Source of the DNA: Epithemia pelagica
Taxonomy: Eukaryota; Bacillariophyta; Bacillariophyceae; Surirellales; Surirellaceae
Direction: 5' to 3'
DNA: 64,000 bases
Assembly: GCA_946965045.2 (NCBI GenBank)
Contig: OX337235.1
Location: forward strand, 558,001-622,000
Positions within the stretch are counted from its first letter, which is position 1. The number at the start of each line of letters is the position of its first letter. A program made the position numbers and the translations under genes. The notes beneath the pieces were generated by a model that saw only the letters and a list, made by a program, of their open reading frames with translations, did not search any database and was not told where the DNA came from. Of the stretch, positions 47,701 through 55,703 are shown in pieces.

Positions 47701-48778
47701 CTTGCGGCACTTCTTCTTCGTTTGGTATCACATGCACCACTTTTTCCGTATCGAATAAAAAATCTGTCGTCAATGGCGTGTCTCGATGTGGAAAGTATTG
47801 CTCGTTGTGTTCGTCATCCATGTCCGTCCGGTCCTCGAGACTCCCTTCATCGTCACTTGTTCTTGGTACGTTGTCTTCCTGTGTGGCGTCGTCATCGTTT
47901 TCGATCACATTTGCCTCACTAACAATCGGTGGATTGTTGTCATCTTCACAGATTTTACAACAAAAGCTTTGGTAGTGGGTCATTCCGGTGGCCGTGGAGA
48001 ACTCTCCCACATTGGTGCCTCGCCGATTCAACGGAATCGTTCGTTTGCTCGTTCCTTGGTTCCATTCCAGGGTAATTGTGTCATCAGTGGTGATACATCG
48101 GGTGCCATGCGGCTTCGGTCGGTGATCTCGTGCCACTTGTGCCCAGTGTTGCGGGGAAAGGAGTCGATGTGACGTGGATGGAATATAGAATGACCCGGGG
48201 AGCACAATGCGGTATACTTGCCCATCGTCGTCTTCAATGTCCCATTTGATCGTCGTGGAGTACACCTCGGTCTTGTATAATCCAGCAATTCCCTTTATTT
48301 TGCGTTGAATTGGTGTTGGAGATGTCAGGCAATCGGTGATATCGTGGGTGATTGATGCTGTGGCACAGTTGTCGATGAAGAGAGGTTTGCTGTCCGAGTC
48401 AAATCGGACCGAATGCGCCTTGACCAGTTTGCTTGCCACCGGAGCTGCAAGTATCGTGGTCATGCACAGTCCTTTCATGAGGCTCGAGTTCCACTGTTTT
48501 CGTCGTCTCCTGGTTGCTGGCGATCTTGGCCTTGGTCTATATCTGGGTGGTGGAATGGCTGCATCAAGTATTGCCAGGCTGTTGGCCATCATGGTTGCTA
48601 TCGTGATCCATAAATAGTCGATCCATCTTGCATTCGTGGCTGGAGCAGTAGTAGTTGGAGCTTCATCATCATAACCTACTAGGACATACAAGTAAAGAGT
48701 TGTAGTCGCTAGTAAGATATAGATGAGCTGTTCGAAAGTCTTGGTGAACAGCCCGAGGAGTGACCTCGGGTCTGGTTG
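44744..48778 (-). CDS. pol: Copia Pol polyprotein, read after gag stop
   Basis: The frame is open from just after the gag TGA to TAG 44744, in the same phase as gag. It has no ATG for about 60 codons, so it is probably made as Gag-Pol. Counting from codon 48691: protease with LFIDNCATASIT near 105 (DNC in place of the usual DSG/A), the pre-integrase HHCC finger (HHRLGHLS ... CTACLYGK) near 340-390, integrase with D near 404, HADNG near 480 and E in MAERRIRD near 513, reverse transcriptase with QVDYVLAYTQA and LYTDDS near 983, and RNase H with DVYADADFCGNF and STTEAEIISLS. The order integrase-before-RT defines Ty1/copia. Confidence 0.96.
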   Translation of the reverse strand, partial: QPDPRSLLGLFTKTFEQLIYILLATTTLYLYVLVGYDDEAPTTTAPATNARWIDYLWITIATMMANSLAILDAAIPPPRYRPRPRSPATRRRRKQWNSSLMKGLCMTTILAAPVASKLVKAHSVRFDSDSKPLFIDNCATASITHDITDCLTSPTPIQRKIKGIAGLYKTEVYSTTIKWDIEDDDGQVYRIVLPGSFYIPSTSHRLLSPQHWAQVARDHRPKPHGTRCITTDDTITLEWNQGTSKRTIPLNRRGTNVGEFSTATGMTHYQSFCCKICEDDNNPPIVSEANVIENDDDATQEDNVPRTSDDEGSLEDRTDMDDEHNEQYFPHRDTPLTTDFLFDTEKVVHVIPNEEEVPQESPTAELLRIHHRLGHLSMAKIQTMARQGALPRRLGSCAVPACTACLYGKATKKPWRVKGSQGTLDTMTRPGQCVSVDQLISNTPGYIAHMRGTPTRERYRVATVFVDHFSGIGYVHLQRSTSATDTSEAKERFESWAETHGVAIQHYHADNGIFADNEFRKAVASKGQRLTFSGVNAHFQSGMAERRIRDLQDSARTMLLHAHRRWPTAITTNLWPYAVRYASDMFNEAPLKKHKDKTPIELFSGSPVRFNIRNAHTFGCPSYVLDNELQAGKGLPKWSERSRVGIFLGYSAQHARTVGLILSLSSGLSSPQFHVHYDDNFETIRRSFGEAQPISYWQQRAGFSKQTSGTARPKRAKAINLDAPMREVDNNEEIVDQDQATPTRDDEGDAVPNIPVHEGAGLRRSQREPRPTTRYQEYMAELGDDLNPLGELAIALPGIVSMTAQAQKNPDVMYWHEAMQQPDRHEFIKAAQKEVRDHTENGLWEIVRRKDIPPGSYITRAVWSCMRKRRLETGEIYKWKSRLAFDGSGQTKGVNYWETYAPVVQWPVVRYVLTAALAQGWAIKQVDYVLAYTQAMAETDMYMEAPKAFTFDTKGEQKAEDYVLKIRRNYYGQKQAARVWNKHLVQQLEKAGFTQSSHDECLFYHGQSIYILYTDDSILTGPDPEELNRIIAKLEEIGLKMTYEDGVEDFLGVHITKQESGMHLSQTRLIDSILDDLRLPEDAQGKDIPAASTVKMRSDDDGDPFDGHFHYRSVIGKLNFLEKSTRPDISYAVHQCARFAANPKQIHGRAVKQIGRYLASTRTLGILLNPQEDANFDVYADADFCGNFNKTDMPRTDMARSRTGYIIFYGGCPIVWASKLQTEIALSTTEAEIISLSTSLRTVIPLMHITKEMKTRGYKVISTQPRVHCRAFEDNNGAFELATVHKYRPRTRYLCTKLFHFKEYVEQKLITILPCDTELQTADIFTKALDKDTFERHRKSIMGW

Positions 48779-48781
48779 TCA
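48773..48781 (-). promoter_or_regulatory. Candidate stop-readthrough signal UGA CAA CCA between gag and pol
   Basis: Gag ends GAA GAA TGA and continues CAA CCA in the same frame into pol. The six bases after the stop fit CAR-YYA, the context of known viral readthrough stops (there with UAG). With no ATG near the pol start, readthrough is the simplest way to make Gag-Pol. Confidence 0.6.
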
Positions 48782-50038
48782 TTCTTCATCCGAGGACTCT
48801 TCTTGGGCAGGGAGATCAGCCAAGGCATTTGCCAAACGGAGTGCCGGGGTGGTTCCTTCTTTTCCCGTATCCGGGTGCGCTGCGTCATATGCTTTCTTCT
48901 TGTCTCCAGTCAATCCGCGTCCGTTGCAAGTGGCTGAGGTATGGTTCTTGTTGAGAGACCATTTCTCGTGCCACTTGCACCAATAGTAGGTCTTGCCGTT
49001 CACCTCTTTCACTTCTGGACCTCCCTCAGGCGGACCAGTGGTTTGCCAAGCTTCTTTGAGTCCCTCTTTGTCCTTAGTCTGTTTAGCCTTGCCGGTCTTG
49101 TTGTTGCTACCAGTGCTACCTTCATTGCTTTGTGCAGAACGTCCCTTCGCCATGCGTTTCACCTGGGCCTCAAGGGCAATAATCTTCTGGTCGCGCTCCG
49201 ATAGGGATTGCCATTTCTTGGCTTCCACTAGTGCCTGGTACTTAAGCCGTGCCCAATCCATGAGTTGCGTGGGAGTTAGGTTCGGCAAATCTCCTTCTTC
49301 GTATGCGTTCTTGCGACGCCTGATCATTTCCAGAAAGTTCTCGTCATTCACCGTTTCATATGCCTTGAATAGGTTCGGGAGGAGGTCGAGGGTCCGTTCC
49401 CCACGTGCACTTAGGCCCTGCAATGTTTCTTTCACGTACGAATTGAACTTGATAATGTCTCCGTTGAAGTCTGCGATATGGATGTGAAGGTCCGACAGAC
49501 GCTGGCGTAGCACCATTACGGTCGCTTCGGTATCCACATAAGCCAAGGAAATGATGACCTTGAGGAGCAACGGCCCGACACCCTTGTTATCCACTATGAA
49601 TTCGTCGCGTCGGAGATTGACTTGTGCCCTCGCTTCTTCGTTTAACGATGCCATGAGACACATGTAGGACATGTAGGAGTTCTGCGTGATGCGATTCTGT
49701 CCGAGGAAGCTGTCCACGTAGTTGCGCACTTGTCGAAGGGAAACTCGTCCGTAGGCTTGAGTAAGGAGATGAGTAGGAGCAGCTGGAGGAGCTGGTCCTG
49801 CTGCAGGAGGGACCACGATATGTTCCGGAATGGAGAATGTGCTAGTCCAAGATTGCTCGACGATGCGATCTTGAAACGAATCGAGGAAAAGCTTGAGTCC
49901 CTCCGCATGGAGATCGTAGAGATCTCCGCCCTCAAAAAGTCCTGTCGTCGCTTGCTTGTATAACTTCGAGCCTGCCGCGGTCGTAAAGTTGATTACGTTG
50001 TTCGCGTTGGCGTTGGCGGGAGAGATTGCAAAAGCCAT
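48779..50038 (-). CDS. gag: Copia Gag (capsid/nucleocapsid)
   Basis: A 419-codon ORF with ATG at 50038, 42 bp inside the 5' LTR, ending at TGA 48779. The body is helical as in copia Gag (LRQVRNYVDSFLGQNRI, SYMSYMCLMASLNEEARAQV). Near residue 360 is WCKWHEKWS ... HTSATC, an atypical zinc knuckle with C-x2-H and H-x4-C spacing instead of CCHC. A basic Lys/Gly linker precedes it. The C-terminus is acidic (EESSDEE). Confidence 0.9.
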   Translation of the reverse strand: MAFAISPANANANNVINFTTAAGSKLYKQATTGLFEGGDLYDLHAEGLKLFLDSFQDRIVEQSWTSTFSIPEHIVVPPAAGPAPPAAPTHLLTQAYGRVSLRQVRNYVDSFLGQNRITQNSYMSYMCLMASLNEEARAQVNLRRDEFIVDNKGVGPLLLKVIISLAYVDTEATVMVLRQRLSDLHIHIADFNGDIIKFNSYVKETLQGLSARGERTLDLLPNLFKAYETVNDENFLEMIRRRKNAYEEGDLPNLTPTQLMDWARLKYQALVEAKKWQSLSERDQKIIALEAQVKRMAKGRSAQSNEGSTGSNNKTGKAKQTKDKEGLKEAWQTTGPPEGGPEVKEVNGKTYYWCKWHEKWSLNKNHTSATCNGRGLTGDKKKAYDAAHPDTGKEGTTPALRLANALADLPAQEESSDEE

Positions 50039-50079
50039 GGTCGACGATCAGAGATGCTGTTTACAGCGCAGAGGAAGCG

Positions 50080-50535
50080 TGTTGTTTTTCACTACTGTCG
50101 AGTAACGAAAAAGAGCTCTTTTGCAAAAATTGTGTGTTTCTAGATTATCGTGTGCAAGCTATGAATCGCTCCTGCTCATGCGTTGAGCGTTGACTCGTAG
50201 ATTGGTGCGTTGATCGACCAAATTGGCGGTCCCAATTGTTTATAGACGACCTTGCTGCCTCTTCTGAGATTCGTGGCTCCCTAAGTGGCGTCCGCTTACT
50301 TAGGAGCCAGTACCGTTATTGCTCTGGCCATGGGAGTCGTTGTTTAGAGTGGCATGAGTGTTACATAGCCGTCGTCCAAATCCCATGTTGAGATGCGTCG
50401 TTCGTCTTTGTGGATTTGTGATTTGTGAGAGGCGGCGGTTCAATGATGCGTTGGGCGTGTTGTGTCATGGGAATTCTGTCTCTGTCCCCCATTGTCCCCA
50501 CGTGTAGTTATGCCCTTGCGTACAGTATTTGAACA
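50080..50535 (-). repeat. 5' LTR of the copia element
   Basis: 456 bp, the second LTR copy. It acts as promoter end because gag begins just left of it on the minus strand. It differs from the other copy only at 50350. The hairpin inverted repeat is at 50275-50308. Confidence 0.97.
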
Positions 50536-50541
50536 CAATAC
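50536..50541. repeat. Target-site duplication, right copy (CAATAC)
   Basis: Matches 44246-44251. The bases to its right (50542-50560) continue the interrupted ORF in frame to a possible ATG. Confidence 0.9.
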
Positions 50542-50560
50542 CCGCACAACAATGCACCAT

Positions 50561-51336
50561 TTGGATGGTTCGAGGGTGTGTGTTTTGGGTGCAATGCAAA
50601 CCGCTATTCTCCTTCTCCTCGTTTCGTTTCCGAGAGTATCGGATGATTTTATCAGAAAATCGTCCGTGTCAACTCCTCATACGATTTGTTCTGCCAGATC
50701 TCTACATACGCCATGGTCGTCGCCAATCAAAAAATGAGGGCGAGCCGGCGATCGATGGGTTTTCGCGACTGATCAGCGGTCGTCTCATCATACAGACGAT
50801 GAAAAGCTACCATAGCACGTACTCCTTGTGCTAGGTAGGAGTAGTTTGGAAAGCGAGTTGTGTTACCTTTGCTGTCGTAACACAAATGATAGATTCAATC
50901 CAGTGGTGCATGAGTAGGAAGTAGGAATCGACCAAGTGTCCGTCTGGACGATTCACAACCGCCCATGGATGGCGGCCACGGCGATCACGCTCAATGTCCA
51001 AAGGAAAATGATCCATAGAGCAAAGAAAGGCCTGTTTCGTAAACGCTGCTAGCCGTGGAGAATCCCTCGAAAACGGTGTGTGGTATGTACACACGCTATA
51101 AGTTGGGTCCTTGTCACACAACTGCAACAGCAGACGGAGCACTATTGGTAGCGTTCTGGCACGAATGGAACAGCAATGATTGGCCACCAACACGGCGACT
51201 CTCGAAGCTGCGCTAAACAGATGTCATTAGGAACTTGCCGTCAGAGACGGCTTTTGAATTTGTCCATCCAAGAGTATCGTTGCAATGACATCTATCCAAT
51301 CATAGGGTAGTAACTATAGACACCCTAGACACCCGC
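50561..51336. other. Intergenic region right of the copia element
   Basis: About 780 bp without a supportable gene. If the split zinc-binding ORF is real, its promoter lies here. Short ORFs on both strands show no domain. Confidence 0.4.
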
Positions 51337-52450
51337 TAAGGCTATCTCCACCCGAGCGCCGCTATGCTGACGTATTGGGGCTTTCTGATTGGCCTCGCTA
51401 TCCGGATAGCGGATTAGCGGAGCCAAAGGGAAATAAATAGAGGTTGGACCCGCGAGCTCAAATCGATGCGGGTAGGTTACCCGCGCATCCCAGCCTTTGC
51501 GGCTCCAAGTACCCGCGTGTTCCGCAGTTCCGCACTACTATCGGATTTTATGTACTCTGCACAAATGTGACGTACGGGCGGTCAGACCTAGAGAGGACCA
51601 AATCGCTGCACCCCGCCTTTACTGTGCGTAGGTGCGAGTAGTGCGGATCGGAACCGCCAGTCTCTTTCGTTGCGGTTCCAGGGATCAGCACCGCTGATCC
51701 GCGGATCCGATCCGCAGCACCGCGGTGCGGGTCCAACCTCTTGAAATAAACTCCACGATCTCCGTTAAAAGAACGCCGCTATCTCGCGTTGCGCGTACGC
51801 ATTGCGCATATGCCCTCTCTTGTTTCGGTTAAAAAGGTGCCCGGCGTGCGGCCGCGGAAGTTGCGGAATTCAAATAAGACAATCAACGAGAGCACAAAGC
51901 ATAAACCAAAGATGGAGGACTCGTTGTTCTCCCTCTTCATTGTTGACTGTCATGGTGAATCATGTTGTTGTTCATGGCCAATGTAGATGTAGGTTGTAGG
52001 TTGCAGTCCAATCGTCCTATTGTATTCCCTGTCCGATTTCCGATTGATTGTCTGATAATCGAACACATCAATAGTTTGAATGATGCGTTTGTTTGATTGT
52101 TGCATTCCTTCCGATCCGTGATCCTCGAATCATCTTGCTGTGCATGGTTCTTATCCCATTGTAGGAAGTAGGGAACACAACAATGGAAAAAGAGATGGTA
52201 AGCGATCGTCACAAATCAATACGTGCCATTGCCATGTTTTCGACACGAGAGATACTGTAGGCAGCAGACGTTAATTTATATTTATGCCGACGGTTATATT
52301 TTGCTCCGCTATCCGCTATTTTCCCCGCTATTCGGGGCTCCAAATAGCGGCAAAAATAGCGGATAGTGGAGCTGTTTAGCGGTTAGAGGAGATGGTGGAG
52401 TTCGATAGCGGTTTTTGGACCTTTAGCGGCCCCGGGTGGAGATAGCCTAA
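51337..52450. mobile_element. Non-autonomous PIF/Harbinger-like element with TAA target duplication
   Basis: The element proper is 51340-52447 (1108 bp). Its ends are inverted repeats: GGCTATCTCCACCC at the left and GGGTGGAGATAGCC at the right, with similarity continuing to about 24 bp. TAA flanks both sides (51337-51339, 52448-52450), the 3-bp duplication typical of Harbinger. Subterminal ATAGCGG/CCGCTAT motifs recur near both ends (for example 52305-52415). It has no transposase ORF, so it would need one in trans. Without the nested element inside it, it is about 795 bp. Confidence 0.85.
51430..51750. mobile_element. hAT-like MITE nested in the Harbinger-like element
   Basis: The element is 51438-51742 (305 bp) with inverted ends AGAGGTTGGACCCGC and GCGGGTCCAACCTCT. 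It is flanked by the 8-bp duplication GAAATAAA (51430-51437 and 51743-51750), the length made by hAT transposases. Internal GCGGGTA/TACCCGC palindromes occur. It has no ORF of its own. It inserted after the outer element. Confidence 0.87.
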
Positions 52451-52694
52451 GTTACAAGATTGAGGGCCATCTTGTGGGGGAGAGAATGGTAGACTACCCC
52501 CCCCCGCTCTGACCATCGTCCGTCTTTGGCGCCGGACCAAAATTTCTTTCAAATTTTTTGGTGAACTGTGCCGCCCATTTTGGCCACACCACCCAACTTT
52601 CGACGCACCTCTGCTTTCTATATCTATATGGCATGTCGTGGAAACTCCAAATGCCAGTGTCACAACCCCAACAGCGAGAGTATCTATTCGTAGG

Positions 52695-55299
52695 ATGAGG
52701 AAGGTTTCGGTGGGTGCAACGAGCAGCACGAGCAGGAAGCAGAGGTTGGTGTTCTTGTTCTTGTCGTGGTCCGTGTTGCCGGAAAATGTGGTTGGGTCGT
52801 CTTCCTTTGTTTTGGATGGTTCCGACTATACGGAGGACAGCATTTGCATCCCTCCTCCTTCCACCCTTGCTCGTCCAAAAGAGGAGGAGGAGGACGAGGC
52901 ACAAGCAGCAATCCTGGCACACCTGCTTCATCGGCAAAACAACGATACCTTGGACGAGGACTACCAGGAAAGAACCAACAGCACAAGCACAATCGATCCA
53001 CTACTACCATCACGCAAGGAGGACGACTCGTGTGGCGTGTATTTTGCCACGTCGACCATTGCCGGTGGCAAGGCGGGCAATGGCATTTTTGCCGGCAAGG
53101 CCTTTGCGGAAGGTGACTTGGTGACACCGGGAGATTTGGCCGTCTTGTTGACCGATTTGGAATTTCATCATCCCTGGCAGACGCGAACCAACAAGTTTTT
53201 GTGGGAAGAGTACGTATATATATATAGAGAGAGAGAGGAATGAGAGATGGTGTGCTTTTGTACAAACAAACATGGGGCTCGTGTTGGCGCATGTCTCACA
53301 ACAAGAGGTCTTTTTGGTTCTTGTTTCGTGTGGTTCGGTTTTGGTTGTGGGCACAGATATGTGTGGGAAAGCCACAAGGATGAGGCCACCATGGCGGATA
53401 TGGCCATTTTTGGAATTGGAGCAGCGGTCAATTGCGATCATGGTTTGGTCAATGTCGATCGATCCAGTCCGGAAACCACCTGGTCCGAACGCATCACGGG
53501 TGGACAGGAGCATCCGGGAGCGGGAGCTTCCACCGTCTACCACAATGTCTATGGCTTTGCCACGCAAGACATCCAACCGGGGTACGTCGTACGTGTGTCG
53601 TGATGCAAAACGACAAGACTCCAAGAAACGATTTGTGTGATTTTGTGTGTGTGTGTCTCACGAGTTTGGTGGTCTGTTGCTGTTGGTATGATTGGTATGC
53701 GTTTTTGATTCTTTGTTGTTAATCTATAGCATGGAACTCTTTTTGGATTATGGAGAAGATTACTTTTCCTCGAGGGATCATTACAACGCTCCCTCGGCTC
53801 CCCACTTTGAAAAGGGCACCAAGCTGCTCCAATCCTTTGCCACTCTGCGAGACTCGGTAGTGGGAAGAACCACCATCAGCAACAACAACAACAACAAGAC
53901 CAGCACCACAACCAATAGTACTACCGCAGAACAAACACCGGCATGGGTCCAAGACTTGTATCGTTTTGTCAAGGAGGAGGTTCCCTCCCTTTGGGAGGAT
54001 GGCACTGCGACCATTGCCACCTTACCGGATGAAGTGGAACGAGTCGATGACATTTTGGAGTCCAAGGATATTGGACGAGCTCATGTCCACAAGAGTATTC
54101 GGTCTGTGGAGTGGCTCCACCAACATGGGAGTTGTGCCGATCACTTGCAAGCGCAACCCAGCACTCTACCACATGCCGGACGAGGGGCCTTTACCCGTCG
54201 GCCCATTGCCCAGGGAGAAACCGTGGCACCCGTTCCCCTGATTCACATTGCCCATCGATCCATTTTTGTCATGTACGAAACCTTGAACGTGACTCATCAT
54301 CAATATGGATATCCCATGAGCAAAAGCGACGAGAAAAAACGAAGACGAAAGCTGTTCCTAGGACAGGGCAAAGAACCCGCCCATCAGCAATTGCTTCTCA
54401 ATTACTGTTTTGGTCATGCCGAGACAGACATTCTGCTCTGCCCCTACGGCATTGGTACAGCCCTCATTAACCATTCGCCCGAACATGACAAGGCCAATGT
54501 GAAAATGGTTTGGAGTACCAAACACACGACGCATCCGGAATGGTTTGATCAACATCCCCGGAAATGGGCCAATCATATCGGTGCCGGTTTGGCCTGGGAA
54601 TTTGTGGCGACTCGCGATTTGGCTGCGGGAGAAGAAGTGTTGATTGATTATGGCCACGAATGGGACGAGGCTTGGTCGAATCATGTCGCTTCTTGGTCGT
54701 CCCAGTCGTCTTTGTCGTCGTCGTGCCGCCCGTTGAGTGCGCACTATTTGAATGAAGAACGGGACCAGTGGATTCTTCCCACCTGGTCGGAAGGGTATGA
54801 CTCCTTTTCCTTGCTCAATTCCAAACAACACACGCAGGACCCTGCCGTTTGCGACTCTCCACCACCACAAGCCTTTCCCAAAATTCGTTGTCATGATGTG
54901 TATTTGGATATGGCAGGCTTGTCCGAGTATTCCTTTGCTCGATGGAGAGCGACATATCCCTGTCGACCTGTGGATCGGTACCTGGATGAGGACACGGGCA
55001 CTGTCTTGTACACGGTGGAGTTGTATTCCTTGAATCAAAATTTGTTGGACAAGGAGGACGAGGACGAAGAAGAACAAGAAGAGGAAGACGATGAGGAGGA
55101 CGACGAGGAGGATCCACCGCAATGTGAAGAATTCTTTGAAGGTATCATGTTTAACGTACCAGGAGATGTGTTCCACTTTGTGGATCGTCCCTATACCAGT
55201 GATGCCTCGCAACCCTGGTCCTTTCGACATGACATGAGAATTCCAGATCATCTTCTTCCTTCCGCGTGGACAAGAAGAAACGATGCGCAAACCAACTAA
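52695..55299 (+). CDS. Protein with two SET-type domains, three exons
   Basis: Exons 52695-53209, 53357-53581 and 53730-55299 join in frame (769 codons) with GTACGT donors and CAG/TAG acceptors. A hydrophobic N-terminus (LVFLFLSWSVLP) suggests a signal or membrane anchor. The first SET half has GNGIFAGKAFAEGD, a degenerate NHS region (VNCDHGLVNV) and PGMELFLDYGEDYF, whose joining requires both introns to be removed. The second half has AGRGAFTRRPIAQGE, LINHSPEHDKANV and AAGEEVLIDYGHEWDEAW, a full SET signature. SET domains transfer methyl groups from SAM to lysine. A long acidic run (DEDEEEQEEEDDEEDDEE) follows. ATG 52695 is the first Met in frame. Target unknown. A secretory-pathway N-terminus would be unusual for a histone methyltransferase. 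Confidence 0.88.
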
Positions 55300-55703
55300 A
55301 ACACGAATGATATATCCACAGTATGAATGATTGTGAATCGACAATCCTTGTGATTTCGCTAGGACAATGAGGATGACAGCTACTATACAAGCATGTGACT
55401 TCTTGGAGATGCTAGCGTCCGTTCTCCGATGCACATAGAGTTAGGAGTAGGAGTTCAAATCTAGCAGGTGCTTTGGACGTTTGTCGGACCGATCAAGAGA
55501 TTGGAGTTAGCTCGTTCGTCACACTCTCTATTAGTCGAGTAAAGAGTACGATAATGGTCGAGACAACGTTCCAAGTCAATAATTCTAGAGGGGTATGTTG
55601 ATCACTTTGCAATCCATGGAAACTCAACATCGCGTCAAAGATCGGGCATAGAGCTATCAAAGCTATCTGTCCTTCGAAATGGTTCGAGAAAAGCGAGTAC
55701 GAC
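55300..55703. other. Intergenic region, SET gene to nuclease-kinase copy 1
   Basis: About 400 bp of spacer. I see no repeat, RNA gene or element boundary in it. It should contain the SET gene terminator and the copy 1 promoter. Confidence 0.45.

Larger units (their letters stand above)
44252..50535 (-). mobile_element. Ty1/copia LTR retrotransposon, complete, very young
   Basis: This 6284-bp element on the minus strand has 456-bp LTRs (TG...CA), gag and pol in copia order (protease, integrase, reverse transcriptase, RNase H), a polypurine tract and a target duplication. The LTRs differ at one site (44522 C, 50350 T), so insertion was recent. Gag and pol are intact apart from the one TGA between them, so the element may still be active. 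I could not recognise a standard tRNA primer-binding site next to the 5' LTR (at about 50060-50079). Confidence 0.97.

Noticed and set aside
50041-50079. tRNA primer-binding site of the copia element
   Set aside because: The bases next to the 5' LTR do not begin TGG and match no tRNA 3' end I can recognise. An internal tRNA fragment primer is possible but unsupported.
54358-55434. 358-codon minus ORF
   Set aside because: It is antisense to exon 3 of the double-SET gene, which has clear SET motifs and correct splice joints.
55425-55480. Possible tRNA-like stretch (GGAGTTCAAATCTAGC)
   Set aside because: It resembles a T-loop but I could not build acceptor and anticodon stems around it.
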